From NCBI RefSeq assembly GCF_030767025.1, contig NZ_JASITE010000009.1, positions 228,527 through 292,526 of the forward strand: a DNA stretch of 64,000 bases. The letters are read 5' to 3'. This document shows positions 57,297 through 64,000 of the stretch, in pieces. Under the pieces are notes generated by a model, which was not told where the DNA came from, searched no databases, and saw only the letters and a list, made by a program, of their open reading frames with translations. The stretch is from Nocardia sp. CC227C. GTDB taxonomy: Bacteria; Actinomycetota; Actinomycetes; Mycobacteriales; Mycobacteriaceae. Position 1 is the stretch's first letter. Every line of letters starts with the position of its first letter. A program made the position numbers and the translations under genes.

Positions 57297-58433
57297 GTGA
57301 AACACCCTCTCGCCCAACGATTCGACGGCGCGGCCGCGATCCTCGCCGAAATCGACGCCCGCATCCCCGACACCCGCGACCACCTCGCCGACACCCGCGC
57401 CACCGTCGACACCTACCACCCCAAACGACTACAACTGGCCGTGGCCGAGATCATCGCCGAGACCGCAACCACCACAACCTTCCGGATGCAAGGTGTCGAC
57501 CAAGTCGACCTGCCGCCATTCCTGGCCGGACAGTACGTCAACGTATTCGTCGACGGCACCAGCCGCCCCTACGCCATCTCCTCCTCCCCGGCCCAGCGAC
57601 GCCACTACGACCTGACCGTGCGTCGCGTGCCCAACGGCCGCATCAGCAACCTGCTCATCGACACCGTGCAGATCGGACAGGTGCTGACCACCACCGGGCC
57701 GATGGGCACCTTCCACCACAATCCGCTCTTCCACGGCGACGACGTCGTCTTCCTCGCCGGCGGCTCCGGGGTCGCACCGGCGATGAGCATGCTGCGCGAG
57801 ATCGTCGACCTCGGTCTGGATCGCACATTTCACCTCATCTACGGTTCCCGCGAGGCCTCCGATGTGATCTTCCGCGCCGAACTCGACACCCTGACAGCCG
57901 CGCACCCCGGTATCACCGTCGACCATGTGATCGCCGAACCCGATGCCGCGTGGACCGGTGCCACCGGGTTTCTCACCGCCGACACCATCACCGCCCTCGC
58001 CGGTGAACTCAATAACCGCATGGTGTACGTGTGCGGCCCGCAGGCGCTCTACCCCTACGCCCTCGACCAGCTCACCACACTCGCACACCCCCGCAAGCGG
58101 ATTCGGTTCGAGGCCAACGGCGCTCCCAGCGACCCGACGGCCCAACATCATTGGCCGACCGGCGCCGATCCCGCAGAGGAGGTGACGGTCACCGTGCGCG
58201 GAACCTCGTTCCGCACCCCGCGCAACCGCCCACTGCTGGACGCGCTGGAGGACAACGGCATTCGTCCCGAGGCAGCCTGCCGCTCCGGCGAATGCAGCCT
58301 GTGCCGGGTGCGCATCGTCAAAGGCGAGGTACACACCGCCACCGAAGCCGCGCTGCGGCTGTCGGACGCGCAGTTCGGCTACACACACTCCTGCGTGGCC
58401 TATCCGATCAGCGACGTAGAAGTCGAGCTGTGA
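57297..58433 (+). CDS. Ferredoxin reductase with C-terminal [2Fe-2S] domain
   Basis: 378 residues. A ~45-residue N-terminal extension is followed by an FNR-type FAD domain (FLAGQYVNVFVDGTSRPYAI then SSSP), an NAD(P)H domain (VVFLAGGSGVAPAMSMLREI, LIYGSREASDVIF, VYVCGPQALYP), and a plant-type ferredoxin domain (EAACRSGECSLCRVRIVKGE plus a distal HSCVAYP), giving the four cluster cysteines. It passes electrons from NAD(P)H to an oxygenase or to the FAD enzyme upstream. GTG 57297 has GGAG upstream, 13 bp after the previous stop. Confidence 0.93.
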   Translation: MKHPLAQRFDGAAAILAEIDARIPDTRDHLADTRATVDTYHPKRLQLAVAEIIAETATTTTFRMQGVDQVDLPPFLAGQYVNVFVDGTSRPYAISSSPAQRRHYDLTVRRVPNGRISNLLIDTVQIGQVLTTTGPMGTFHHNPLFHGDDVVFLAGGSGVAPAMSMLREIVDLGLDRTFHLIYGSREASDVIFRAELDTLTAAHPGITVDHVIAEPDAAWTGATGFLTADTITALAGELNNRMVYVCGPQALYPYALDQLTTLAHPRKRIRFEANGAPSDPTAQHHWPTGADPAEEVTVTVRGTSFRTPRNRPLLDALEDNGIRPEAACRSGECSLCRVRIVKGEVHTATEAALRLSDAQFGYTHSCVAYPISDVEVEL

Positions 58434-58690
58434 GTTCCCGCCGAATCGACCGGCCCGCACAACCTCCCTCATCGACGTGAGGGTGTGATGGGGGTGGAGC
58501 AGCGCGCCGATGTCATCGCACACGCGCTGGATCTGCCCGGCGCAGAGGACACCTGGACCCGCCCGTTGTCGCCCGCATCGGTGACAGCCGCGCCGTGATT
58601 GGCCAGCGGGAACAGCGGCACGCGCCACAACTCGGCCAGGGCGAGATAGGAAACGCACACGTTTCTCGGTCACTGGTTCAGGTAAGGCCG
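58434..58690. other. Intergenic region between reductase gene and tRNA-Pro
   Basis: 257 bp at the tRNA-proximal end of the putative integrated segment. A minus-strand open frame reads LALAELWRVPLFPLANHGAA but has no ribosome site and fits no family I know; it could be a gene remnant. No integrase remnant seen. Confidence 0.4.
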
Positions 58691-58767
<77 letters not shown>

Positions 58768-58864
58768 GTGGCTACCGCTGTCGCGGTGCCGGATGAGATT
58801 ACCTCGAAGAGGGGTGGATTCACCTAATCGGGCTGGTGCCGGTGTGTTCGGGAGGTGCGAGGGG

Positions 58865-59227
58865 TCAGCGGGTGACGGTGATGCCGCCGTCGGCGAGGAT
58901 GCGGGCTAGGTCGGCGGGGATCGGCATGGGGGTGGTGATGCCGACGGAGGTGCGGCCGGTGTTGCCGAGGGGGGCGCGGCCGAGGGCGGAGCCGATGCCC
59001 GCTACCGCCAGGCGGATGATCTGGCCGCGGACTTCGGGGCGGTCGTGGGTGCGCAGGGCGAGGCGGAGCATGTGCCAGTGGGCGCGGGTGTGCGGCCAGG
59101 GCCAGTGTTGGGAGAGGATGTGGGCGCGTTCCAGAGCGTGCCAGCTGGTGGCGGGGTCGGTGGCGCGGTGGGCGGTGTCGAGTTCGGATTCGAAGGCGGC
59201 GCGGACGGTGGGCGGCATGGGGGCCAC
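58865..59227 (-). CDS. DUF3703 family protein
   Basis: 120 residues. Recognisable DUF3703 pattern: AAFESELDTAHRATDPATSW, HALERAHILSQHWPWPHTRA, HWHMLRLALRTHDRPEVRGQ, ending in SVGITTPMPIPADLARIL. Rich in His and Trp; function unknown. GTG 59227 chosen because AGGAGG lies 5 nt upstream; ATG 59218 is 14 nt away from it. Lies 77 bp from the AraC gene on the same strand. Confidence 0.88.
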   Translation of the reverse strand: MAPMPPTVRAAFESELDTAHRATDPATSWHALERAHILSQHWPWPHTRAHWHMLRLALRTHDRPEVRGQIIRLAVAGIGSALGRAPLGNTGRTSVGITTPMPIPADLARILADGGITVTR

Positions 59228-59304
59228 GGAATCCTCCTGTGGGGCAGTGGTTCTGTCGTCGACCAGCCTCGTCCGAACGTGGCGGCAGCGCTTGGACGAA
59301 CCTG

Positions 59305-60033
59305 CTACGAGGTCGGTTCGATGATCCAGCGGACGTCGCGGAAGTCCGAGGGGGCGATGCCGAACATGCGGTGGCAGACGCGGTTCAGGTGGGAGCTGTC
59401 GGCGAAGCCCGCGCCGTGGGCGGCGGCGGTGAGGGTGTTGCCCGCCGCGACCAGATCGATGGCGCGCAGGATGCGCAGCCAGCGGACGTAGGGGCGGAAC
59501 GGCAGGCCCAGTTCGGCCGTGAACAGGTGGGCCAGCCGGCTTTCCGACAGGTCCACCGCACGGGCGATGTCCGACAGGCGGAGCGGGCCCGAGTCGAGAC
59601 GGGTGCGCAACAGCGCGACCGCCCGGCTCACGGCCGGATGGCGGTGCGGGGCGGGACCGGGATCCGCCACACCGTGAAATCGGCCGTCCCGCAACCACGT
59701 CGGGTCATCGAGCAGCGTGCTCGCGGCGCGGATCCAGGAGTCGAGGTCGTCGGCGTCGGCGGTGCGGCCGATGAGCCGCCGCCCGGTGGCGGAGTCCGGA
59801 TCCACGAGGACGAGCATGCCGTCGGGCACTCCCGCGACGACGGCGTGCGTGCGATGGGGCGGAATGAGCGCCGCCCGGGCGCGGCGTGCGGTGCCGTGCG
59901 CGTCGGCCAGCGTGAACTCCCCCGCATGCGCGATGACGACCTGCACGGTGCGGTGCGCGTGCGGTGCGGCGGTACCGATCTGCCCGCTCAACTCGAGCAT
60001 CCCGGCCCGCACCCTGACCGTCCCCGACCACAT
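59305..60033 (-). CDS. AraC-family regulator with AraC-type N-terminal binding domain
   Basis: 242 residues. A small cupin-like N-domain (MLELSGQIGTAAPHAHRTVQ, VVIAHAGEFTLAD, IPPHRTHAVVAGVPDG) precedes the two HTH motifs (RLSDIARAVDLSESRLAHLF and NTLTAAAHGAGFADSSHLNR, then CHRMFGIAPSDFRD). ATG 60033 has GAGGGGAG 8 nt upstream; a GTG at 60051 overlapping the LysR stop is the alternative. Cotranscribed with the LysR gene and perhaps with DUF3703. Confidence 0.9.
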   Translation of the reverse strand: MWSGTVRVRAGMLELSGQIGTAAPHAHRTVQVVIAHAGEFTLADAHGTARRARAALIPPHRTHAVVAGVPDGMLVLVDPDSATGRRLIGRTADADDLDSWIRAASTLLDDPTWLRDGRFHGVADPGPAPHRHPAVSRAVALLRTRLDSGPLRLSDIARAVDLSESRLAHLFTAELGLPFRPYVRWLRILRAIDLVAAGNTLTAAAHGAGFADSSHLNRVCHRMFGIAPSDFRDVRWIIEPTS

Positions 60034-60047
60034 GCCGCGAACTCCCC

Positions 60048-60977
60048 TCACCGCGTGGGCAGTACGGTGCCGAGCAGCATGTCGCGTTCCGCGTGGACGC
60101 GGGCTCGCAGGGCGTCGACCACCTCTGCGACCTCGGGGCGGCGCAGGGCTTCGGGGCGGGTGACGAGCCAGTAGGACAGCCGGACGCCCACCCGGTCGGG
60201 GAGGACACGAACCAGGTCGGCGTGGCGGTCGGCCATGAAGCAGGGCAGCAGACCCAGCCCGGCCGCGGCGCGGGTGGCCTCGACGTGGACGAAAACGTTG
60301 GTGGAGGAGATGGATTCGCGCATGCCGTGGGCGAAGGCGGCGGCCAGGTCGAGGTCGTCGACCTGGAGCATGGAGTCGATGAAGTAGACGAAGGGCTGGC
60401 CGGTCAGGTCGTCGAGGGTGGCGGGCGCGCCGTATTCGGCGAGGTAGGAGCGGGAGCCGTAGAGGCCGAGGACGTAATCGCCGAGGCGGATGAGTTCGGC
60501 GCGGCGGACCTGCGGTTTGCCCACCACCACTTCGATATCCAGGCCCGAGCGTTGCAGCGAGGCACGGCGGGTGGCGGCGACGATCTCCAGGGCGACCTTG
60601 GGGTGCCGACGCCGGACGTCGGCGACCGCGGGGGCGGCCAGGTAGGCGCTGAAACCGTCGGTGGCCGAGAGGCGTACGACGCCCTCGAGGGCGCGTTCGC
60701 CCCGGGCGTCCGGCGCGAGCGAACGCACCGCGGATTCGATGGATTCGGCGGCGTTCAGGGCCTCCCGGCCCAGATCGGTCAGTTCCCAGCCACCGGCACC
60801 GCGGGTCAGCACGCGGCCGCCCAACGCCTGTTCCAGCGCGGCGATGCGACGGGAGATGGTGGTGTGGTTGATACCCAACTCCTCGGCCGCGGAGACGTAG
60901 CGCCCAGTGCGACCGACGGCCAGCAGCACGAGCAGGTCATCCGCATTGGGGCGCGGAGTGGCGGAGGTCACGACCAT
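60048..60977 (-). CDS. LysR-family transcriptional regulator
   Basis: 309 residues. N-terminal HTH (LAVGRTGRYVSAAEELGINH, TTISRRIAALEQALGGRVLT, GWELTDLGREALNAAESIES) and a periplasmic-binding-like effector domain (VRLSATDGFSAYLAAPAVAD ... FMADRHADLVRVLP). ATG 60977 is bracketed by an inverted repeat, TCTGCA-TCTT-TGCAGA, just upstream. Divergent from the ketone-body operon, its probable target. Confidence 0.92.
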   Translation of the reverse strand: MVVTSATPRPNADDLLVLLAVGRTGRYVSAAEELGINHTTISRRIAALEQALGGRVLTRGAGGWELTDLGREALNAAESIESAVRSLAPDARGERALEGVVRLSATDGFSAYLAAPAVADVRRRHPKVALEIVAATRRASLQRSGLDIEVVVGKPQVRRAELIRLGDYVLGLYGSRSYLAEYGAPATLDDLTGQPFVYFIDSMLQVDDLDLAAAFAHGMRESISSTNVFVHVEATRAAAGLGLLPCFMADRHADLVRVLPDRVGVRLSYWLVTRPEALRRPEVAEVVDALRARVHAERDMLLGTVLPTR

Positions 60978-60978
60978 T

Positions 60979-60994
60979 TCTGCATCTTTGCAGA
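60979..60994. promoter_or_regulatory. Inverted repeat TCTGCA-TCTT-TGCAGA at the LysR start
   Basis: 6-bp arms directly before the LysR start codon and 123 bp upstream of the divergent transporter gene; position fits LysR autoregulation. Confidence 0.5.
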
Positions 60995-61116
60995 TACCTG
61001 GTGCGAAAGTGGGCATTGCGGGCGGAGAAATGTGCACGAATACTCTGAACAGTTCGAATCTTGTGGGCCGCATCACAGATGAGGGGTGATGCGGCCGAAC
61101 GGTAAGGAGAAGTGCG

Positions 61117-62502
61117 ATGAGCGTCGGCGTAGCCGGGCCGCGGCCGGGATCCGATCCCGCCCCCACCGGACTCCGAAGGGTGGTGGCGGCCTCCATGGCC
61201 GGGACGGTCGTGGAGTGGTACGAATTCTTCCTCTACGGCACCGCGGCCACGCTGGTGTTCAACAAGGTGTTCTTCTCCGAGAACACCAGCGAACTCGACG
61301 CCATCCTCGCGGCATTCGTCACCTACGCCGTGGGCTTCGCGGCACGGCCGTTGGGCGGCGTGGTCTTCGGGCACTTCGGCGACAAGTACGGGCGCAAGAA
61401 GCTGTTGCAGCTGAGCCTGCTGCTGGTGGGCGCGGCGACCTTCCTGATGGGCTGCCTGCCCACCTTCGGGCAGATCGGGTACTGGGCCCCGGCGCTGTTG
61501 GTGGCGCTGCGCTTCATCCAGGGCTTCGCGGTGGGCGGCGAATGGGGCGGCGCGGTACTGCTGGTGGCCGAGCACAGCCCGAATCGCAGCCGCGCCTTCT
61601 GGTCCGCGTGGCCGCAGGCGGCGGTGCCGATCGGCAATATGCTCGCCACCGTCGTACTGCTGGTGCTCACCTCGACGCTCTCGGATGCGGCGTTCCTGTC
61701 CTGGGGTTGGCGGGTCGCCTTCTGGCTTTCGGCGGTGGTGGTGCTGATCGGCTACTACATCCGCACCAAGATCACCGACGCGCCGATCTTCCTGGCCGCG
61801 CAGCAGCAGGCCGAGCAGGAGAAGGCCACCGGATTCAGCGCGGTCGAGGTGATGAAGCGTTATCCGCGTGGGGTTTTCACCGCCATGGGGCTGCGGTTCG
61901 GCGAGAACATCTTCTATTATCTGGTGGTCACCTTCTCCATCACCTATCTGAAGGTGCAGGTCGGGGCCGACACCAAGGTGATCCTGTGGTGGCTGCTGGC
62001 CGCGCACGCGGTGCACTTCGCGGTGATCCCCATGGTGGGACGGCTCAGTGACCGATTCGGCAGGCGGCCGGTCTATTTCGTGGGCGCGGCCACCGCGGCC
62101 ACCTGGGGCTTCTTCGCCTTCCCCATGATGGACAGCGAGCACAATGCGGTCATCCTGTTCGCCATCGTGCTCGGCCTGGTGTTCCACGCCTTCATGTACT
62201 CGGCACAGCCCGCGATCATGGCGGAGATGTTCCCGACCCGCATGCGGTATTCCGGTGTGTCCCTGGGCTATCAGGTCACCTCGATCGTCGCCGGATCGCT
62301 CGCGCCGATCATCGCGGTGAAGCTGCTGGACAGCTTCGGCTCATCGGTCCCGATCGCGATCTACTTGGCCCTGGCCTGCGCGGTCACCCTCGTCGCGGTG
62401 TACTTCGCCCGCGAGACCAAGGGCGCGGACCTGGCCGAGCTCGATCGCGCCGACGCCCGCGACCTGGCCACCTCGACCGATTCGAAGGCGGTGCGCGCGT
62501 GA
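61117..62502 (+). CDS. MHS-family metabolite:H+ symporter
   Basis: 461 residues, 12 helices, of the metabolite:H+ symporter group (like ShiA, KgtP, ProP). Signature segments: ASMAGTVVEWYEFFLYGTAA, FGHFGDKYGRKKLLQLSLLL (motif A), FIQGFAVGGEWGGAVLLVAE, and GRLSDRFGRRPVYFVGAATA in the second half. Being first in an operon with 3-hydroxybutyrate dehydrogenase and acetoacetyl-CoA synthetase, it most likely imports 3-hydroxybutyrate or acetoacetate. Stop overlaps the next GTG. Confidence 0.93.
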   Translation: MSVGVAGPRPGSDPAPTGLRRVVAASMAGTVVEWYEFFLYGTAATLVFNKVFFSENTSELDAILAAFVTYAVGFAARPLGGVVFGHFGDKYGRKKLLQLSLLLVGAATFLMGCLPTFGQIGYWAPALLVALRFIQGFAVGGEWGGAVLLVAEHSPNRSRAFWSAWPQAAVPIGNMLATVVLLVLTSTLSDAAFLSWGWRVAFWLSAVVVLIGYYIRTKITDAPIFLAAQQQAEQEKATGFSAVEVMKRYPRGVFTAMGLRFGENIFYYLVVTFSITYLKVQVGADTKVILWWLLAAHAVHFAVIPMVGRLSDRFGRRPVYFVGAATAATWGFFAFPMMDSEHNAVILFAIVLGLVFHAFMYSAQPAIMAEMFPTRMRYSGVSLGYQVTSIVAGSLAPIIAVKLLDSFGSSVPIAIYLALACAVTLVAVYFARETKGADLAELDRADARDLATSTDSKAVRA

Positions 62503-63260
62503 GCGGCTCGGCCACCGGCGATCTGACCGGCCGCACCGCACTGGTGACCGGCGGTGCGAGTGGGATCGGCGCGGCCTGCGCCCGGCAGCTGGCCGGGCGC
62601 GGGGCGACGGTCACCGTCGCCGACATCGACGGCGTCGCGGCCAAGGATCTGGCCGCCGATATCGGCGGCAGCGCTTGGGAAGTCGATCTCGGTGACGTCG
62701 CGGCGCTCGAGGACCTGCGACTCGACGTGGACATCCTGGTGAACAATGCCGGTGTCCAGACGGTGAGCCCGCTGGTGGACTTTCCGCCGCAGCGGTTCCG
62801 CGCCATGCTCGCGCTCATGGTGGAGGCCCCGTTCCTGCTCGTCCGCGCGGCGCTGCCCGCCATGTACGAGCGCGGGTTCGGGCGGATCGTGAATATCTCG
62901 TCCGTGCACGGGATTCGCGCGTCGGCGTACAAATCCGCGTATGTCACCGCCAAGCACGCCCTCGAGGGGCTGTCCAAGGCGACCGCACTGGAGGGCGGCC
63001 CGCACGGGGTGACGAGCAACTGCGTCAATCCCGGATATGTGCGCACTCCCCTGGTGGACAAGCAGATCGCAGATCAGGCCGCCGCGCACGGCATTCCCGA
63101 GCAGGATGTGGTGGAGCGAATCCTGTTGACCGAGAACGCGATCAAACGGCTCATCGAACCCGACGAGGTCGCCGAGCTGGTCGGCTGGCTCACCTCGGGC
63201 GCGGCGGGCATGGTGACCGGCGCGTCCTACACCATGGACGGCGGGTGGAGCGCGCGATGA
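62499..63260 (+). CDS. 3-hydroxybutyrate dehydrogenase (SDR family)
   Basis: 253 residues, classical SDR: cofactor loop TGGASGIGAACARQLAGRGA with DID after strand 2 (NAD preference), NNAGV, catalytic Ser in VNISSVHGI and YxxxK in SAYVTAKHALEG, and the region NCVNPGYVRTPLVDKQIADQ typical of 3-hydroxybutyrate dehydrogenases. Oxidises (R)-3-hydroxybutyrate to acetoacetate. GTG overlaps the transporter stop; its own stop overlaps the synthetase ATG (ATGA). Confidence 0.93.
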   Translation: MSGSATGDLTGRTALVTGGASGIGAACARQLAGRGATVTVADIDGVAAKDLAADIGGSAWEVDLGDVAALEDLRLDVDILVNNAGVQTVSPLVDFPPQRFRAMLALMVEAPFLLVRAALPAMYERGFGRIVNISSVHGIRASAYKSAYVTAKHALEGLSKATALEGGPHGVTSNCVNPGYVRTPLVDKQIADQAAAHGIPEQDVVERILLTENAIKRLIEPDEVAELVGWLTSGAAGMVTGASYTMDGGWSAR

Positions 63261-64000
63261 TCGAAACGACCGCGGCGCAGTGGACGCCGAGCGCGACCGA
63301 TATCGCGACGGCGCGCATCACCGACTTCGCACGCTTCGTCACCACCCGAACCGGCCTGGAGCTGCCCGACTACCGGTCGCTCTGGCGGTGGTCGGTGGAC
63401 GATATCGCCGGATTCTGGCGAACCGTATGGGAGTACTTCGATCTCGGCGAGGTGCCGGGTCCGGCACTGGCCGAGCCGACCATGCCGGGGGCGCGGTGGT
63501 TCCCCGAGGCGCGGCTGAACTACGTCGATCAGGTACTGCGCCACGCCCGCACCGACCGACCCGCCATTCTCGACATCGCCGAGGACGCACCCGTGCGCGA
63601 GCTGAGCTGGACCGAACTGCTCACGCGCACCGATGCTTTCGCCCGCACACTGCGGGCACACGGGGTGCGGGCCGGGGACCGGGTCGTCGGGTACCTGCCC
63701 AATATTCCGGAAGCGGTCGTCGCCTTCCTGGCCACCGCGAGTATCGGCGCGGTCTGGAGCGCCTGCGGGCAGGACTACTCCCCGCAGGCGGCGCTGGACC
63801 GGCTCGGTCAGTTGGAACCGGTGGTGCTGGTGACCGCCGACGGATACCGCTACGGCGGCAAGGAACACGACCGGCGGGCCGAGATCGCGGCGGTACGAGC
63901 GGGATTGCCGAGCGTGCGGGCCACGGTCGCGGTGTCGCGGCTCGGGTACGCCGTGCCGGAGGCGGTGACGTGGGCGGACGCATCGGCGGGTGGCGAGACC
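63257..64000 (+). CDS. Acetoacetyl-CoA synthetase, N-terminal part (cut by window edge)
   Basis: First 248 codons of an ANL-superfamily ligase. The opening is the ACAS_N-type domain of acetoacetyl-CoA synthetases (YRSLWRWSVDDIAGFWRTVW, GARWFPEARLNYVDQVLR), then ELSWTELLTRTDAFARTLRA and VVGYLPNIPEAVVAFLATAS with SIGAVWSACGQDYSPQA. It would activate acetoacetate made by the dehydrogenase upstream to acetoacetyl-CoA for beta-oxidation. ATG 63257 overlaps the previous stop. The ATP-binding and C-terminal motifs lie outside the window. Confidence 0.92.
   Translation, partial: MIETTAAQWTPSATDIATARITDFARFVTTRTGLELPDYRSLWRWSVDDIAGFWRTVWEYFDLGEVPGPALAEPTMPGARWFPEARLNYVDQVLRHARTDRPAILDIAEDAPVRELSWTELLTRTDAFARTLRAHGVRAGDRVVGYLPNIPEAVVAFLATASIGAVWSACGQDYSPQAALDRLGQLEPVVLVTADGYRYGGKEHDRRAEIAAVRAGLPSVRATVAVSRLGYAVPEAVTWADASAGGET

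Overview
The window is a GC-rich actinobacterial chromosome segment, most likely from Nocardia or a close mycolic-acid bacterium of the Mycobacteriales. The main reasons are a complete yrbEAB-mceABCDEF-mas operon, a single-chain 1822-residue acyl-CoA carboxylase, F420-type and DUF2236 oxygenases, an NRPS, Rv1733c- and DUF1707-type envelope proteins, many GTG starts and many ATGA/GTGA stop-start overlaps. The genus is an inference; there is no rRNA or housekeeping marker to fix it.

Layout. 1-5395: the 3' end of a modular NRPS (A-PCP-C-A-PCP-TE). 5400-7522: a small secreted protein; an MFS exporter behind a CsoR-type palindrome and a 28-codon Cys-rich leader ORF; a small hypothetical gene. 7823-10281: a terpene synthase and an F420-type oxidoreductase. 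10472-15940: fused biotin-dependent carboxylase. 16164-18501: small hypothetical genes, an AraC regulator, an 11-copy 15-bp tandem repeat and strong hairpins. 18592-31215: an mce import operon flanked on both sides by DUF2236 oxygenases (MpaB-like and latex-clearing-protein-like). 31497-33849: TerC, Rv1733c-like, DUF1707 and a small secreted protein. 33895-40343: arylamine N-acetyltransferase, an AfsR-type regulator, an FMN reductase and a CBS/CorC membrane protein.

40615-47193 looks like one functional island. It holds a MJ0619/Tes-like radical SAM protein, a methyltransferase, DUF427, a MerT-like membrane protein, a CcdA-TlpA thiol pair, a Crp/Fnr regulator and a membrane protein. Near-identical TGTCA-N6-TGACA boxes lie in both divergent promoters. 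47341-53422 contains an ArsR-rhodanese regulator with a divergent MFS, a MerR regulator with its small Cys partner, and a thioesterase/DHA2 efflux operon divergent from an HxlR regulator.

53501-58767 has the geometry of an integrated element. An intact tRNA-Pro(GGG) lies at one end and a 36-bp copy of its 3' half at the other. Between them are a truncated hydrolase, a decayed acyl-CoA ligase, and a PadR-controlled SnoaL-like/FAD oxidoreductase/ferredoxin reductase operon. After it come DUF3703, AraC and LysR genes. The window ends in a ketone-body operon: MHS transporter, 3-hydroxybutyrate dehydrogenase, acetoacetyl-CoA synthetase (cut by the window edge).
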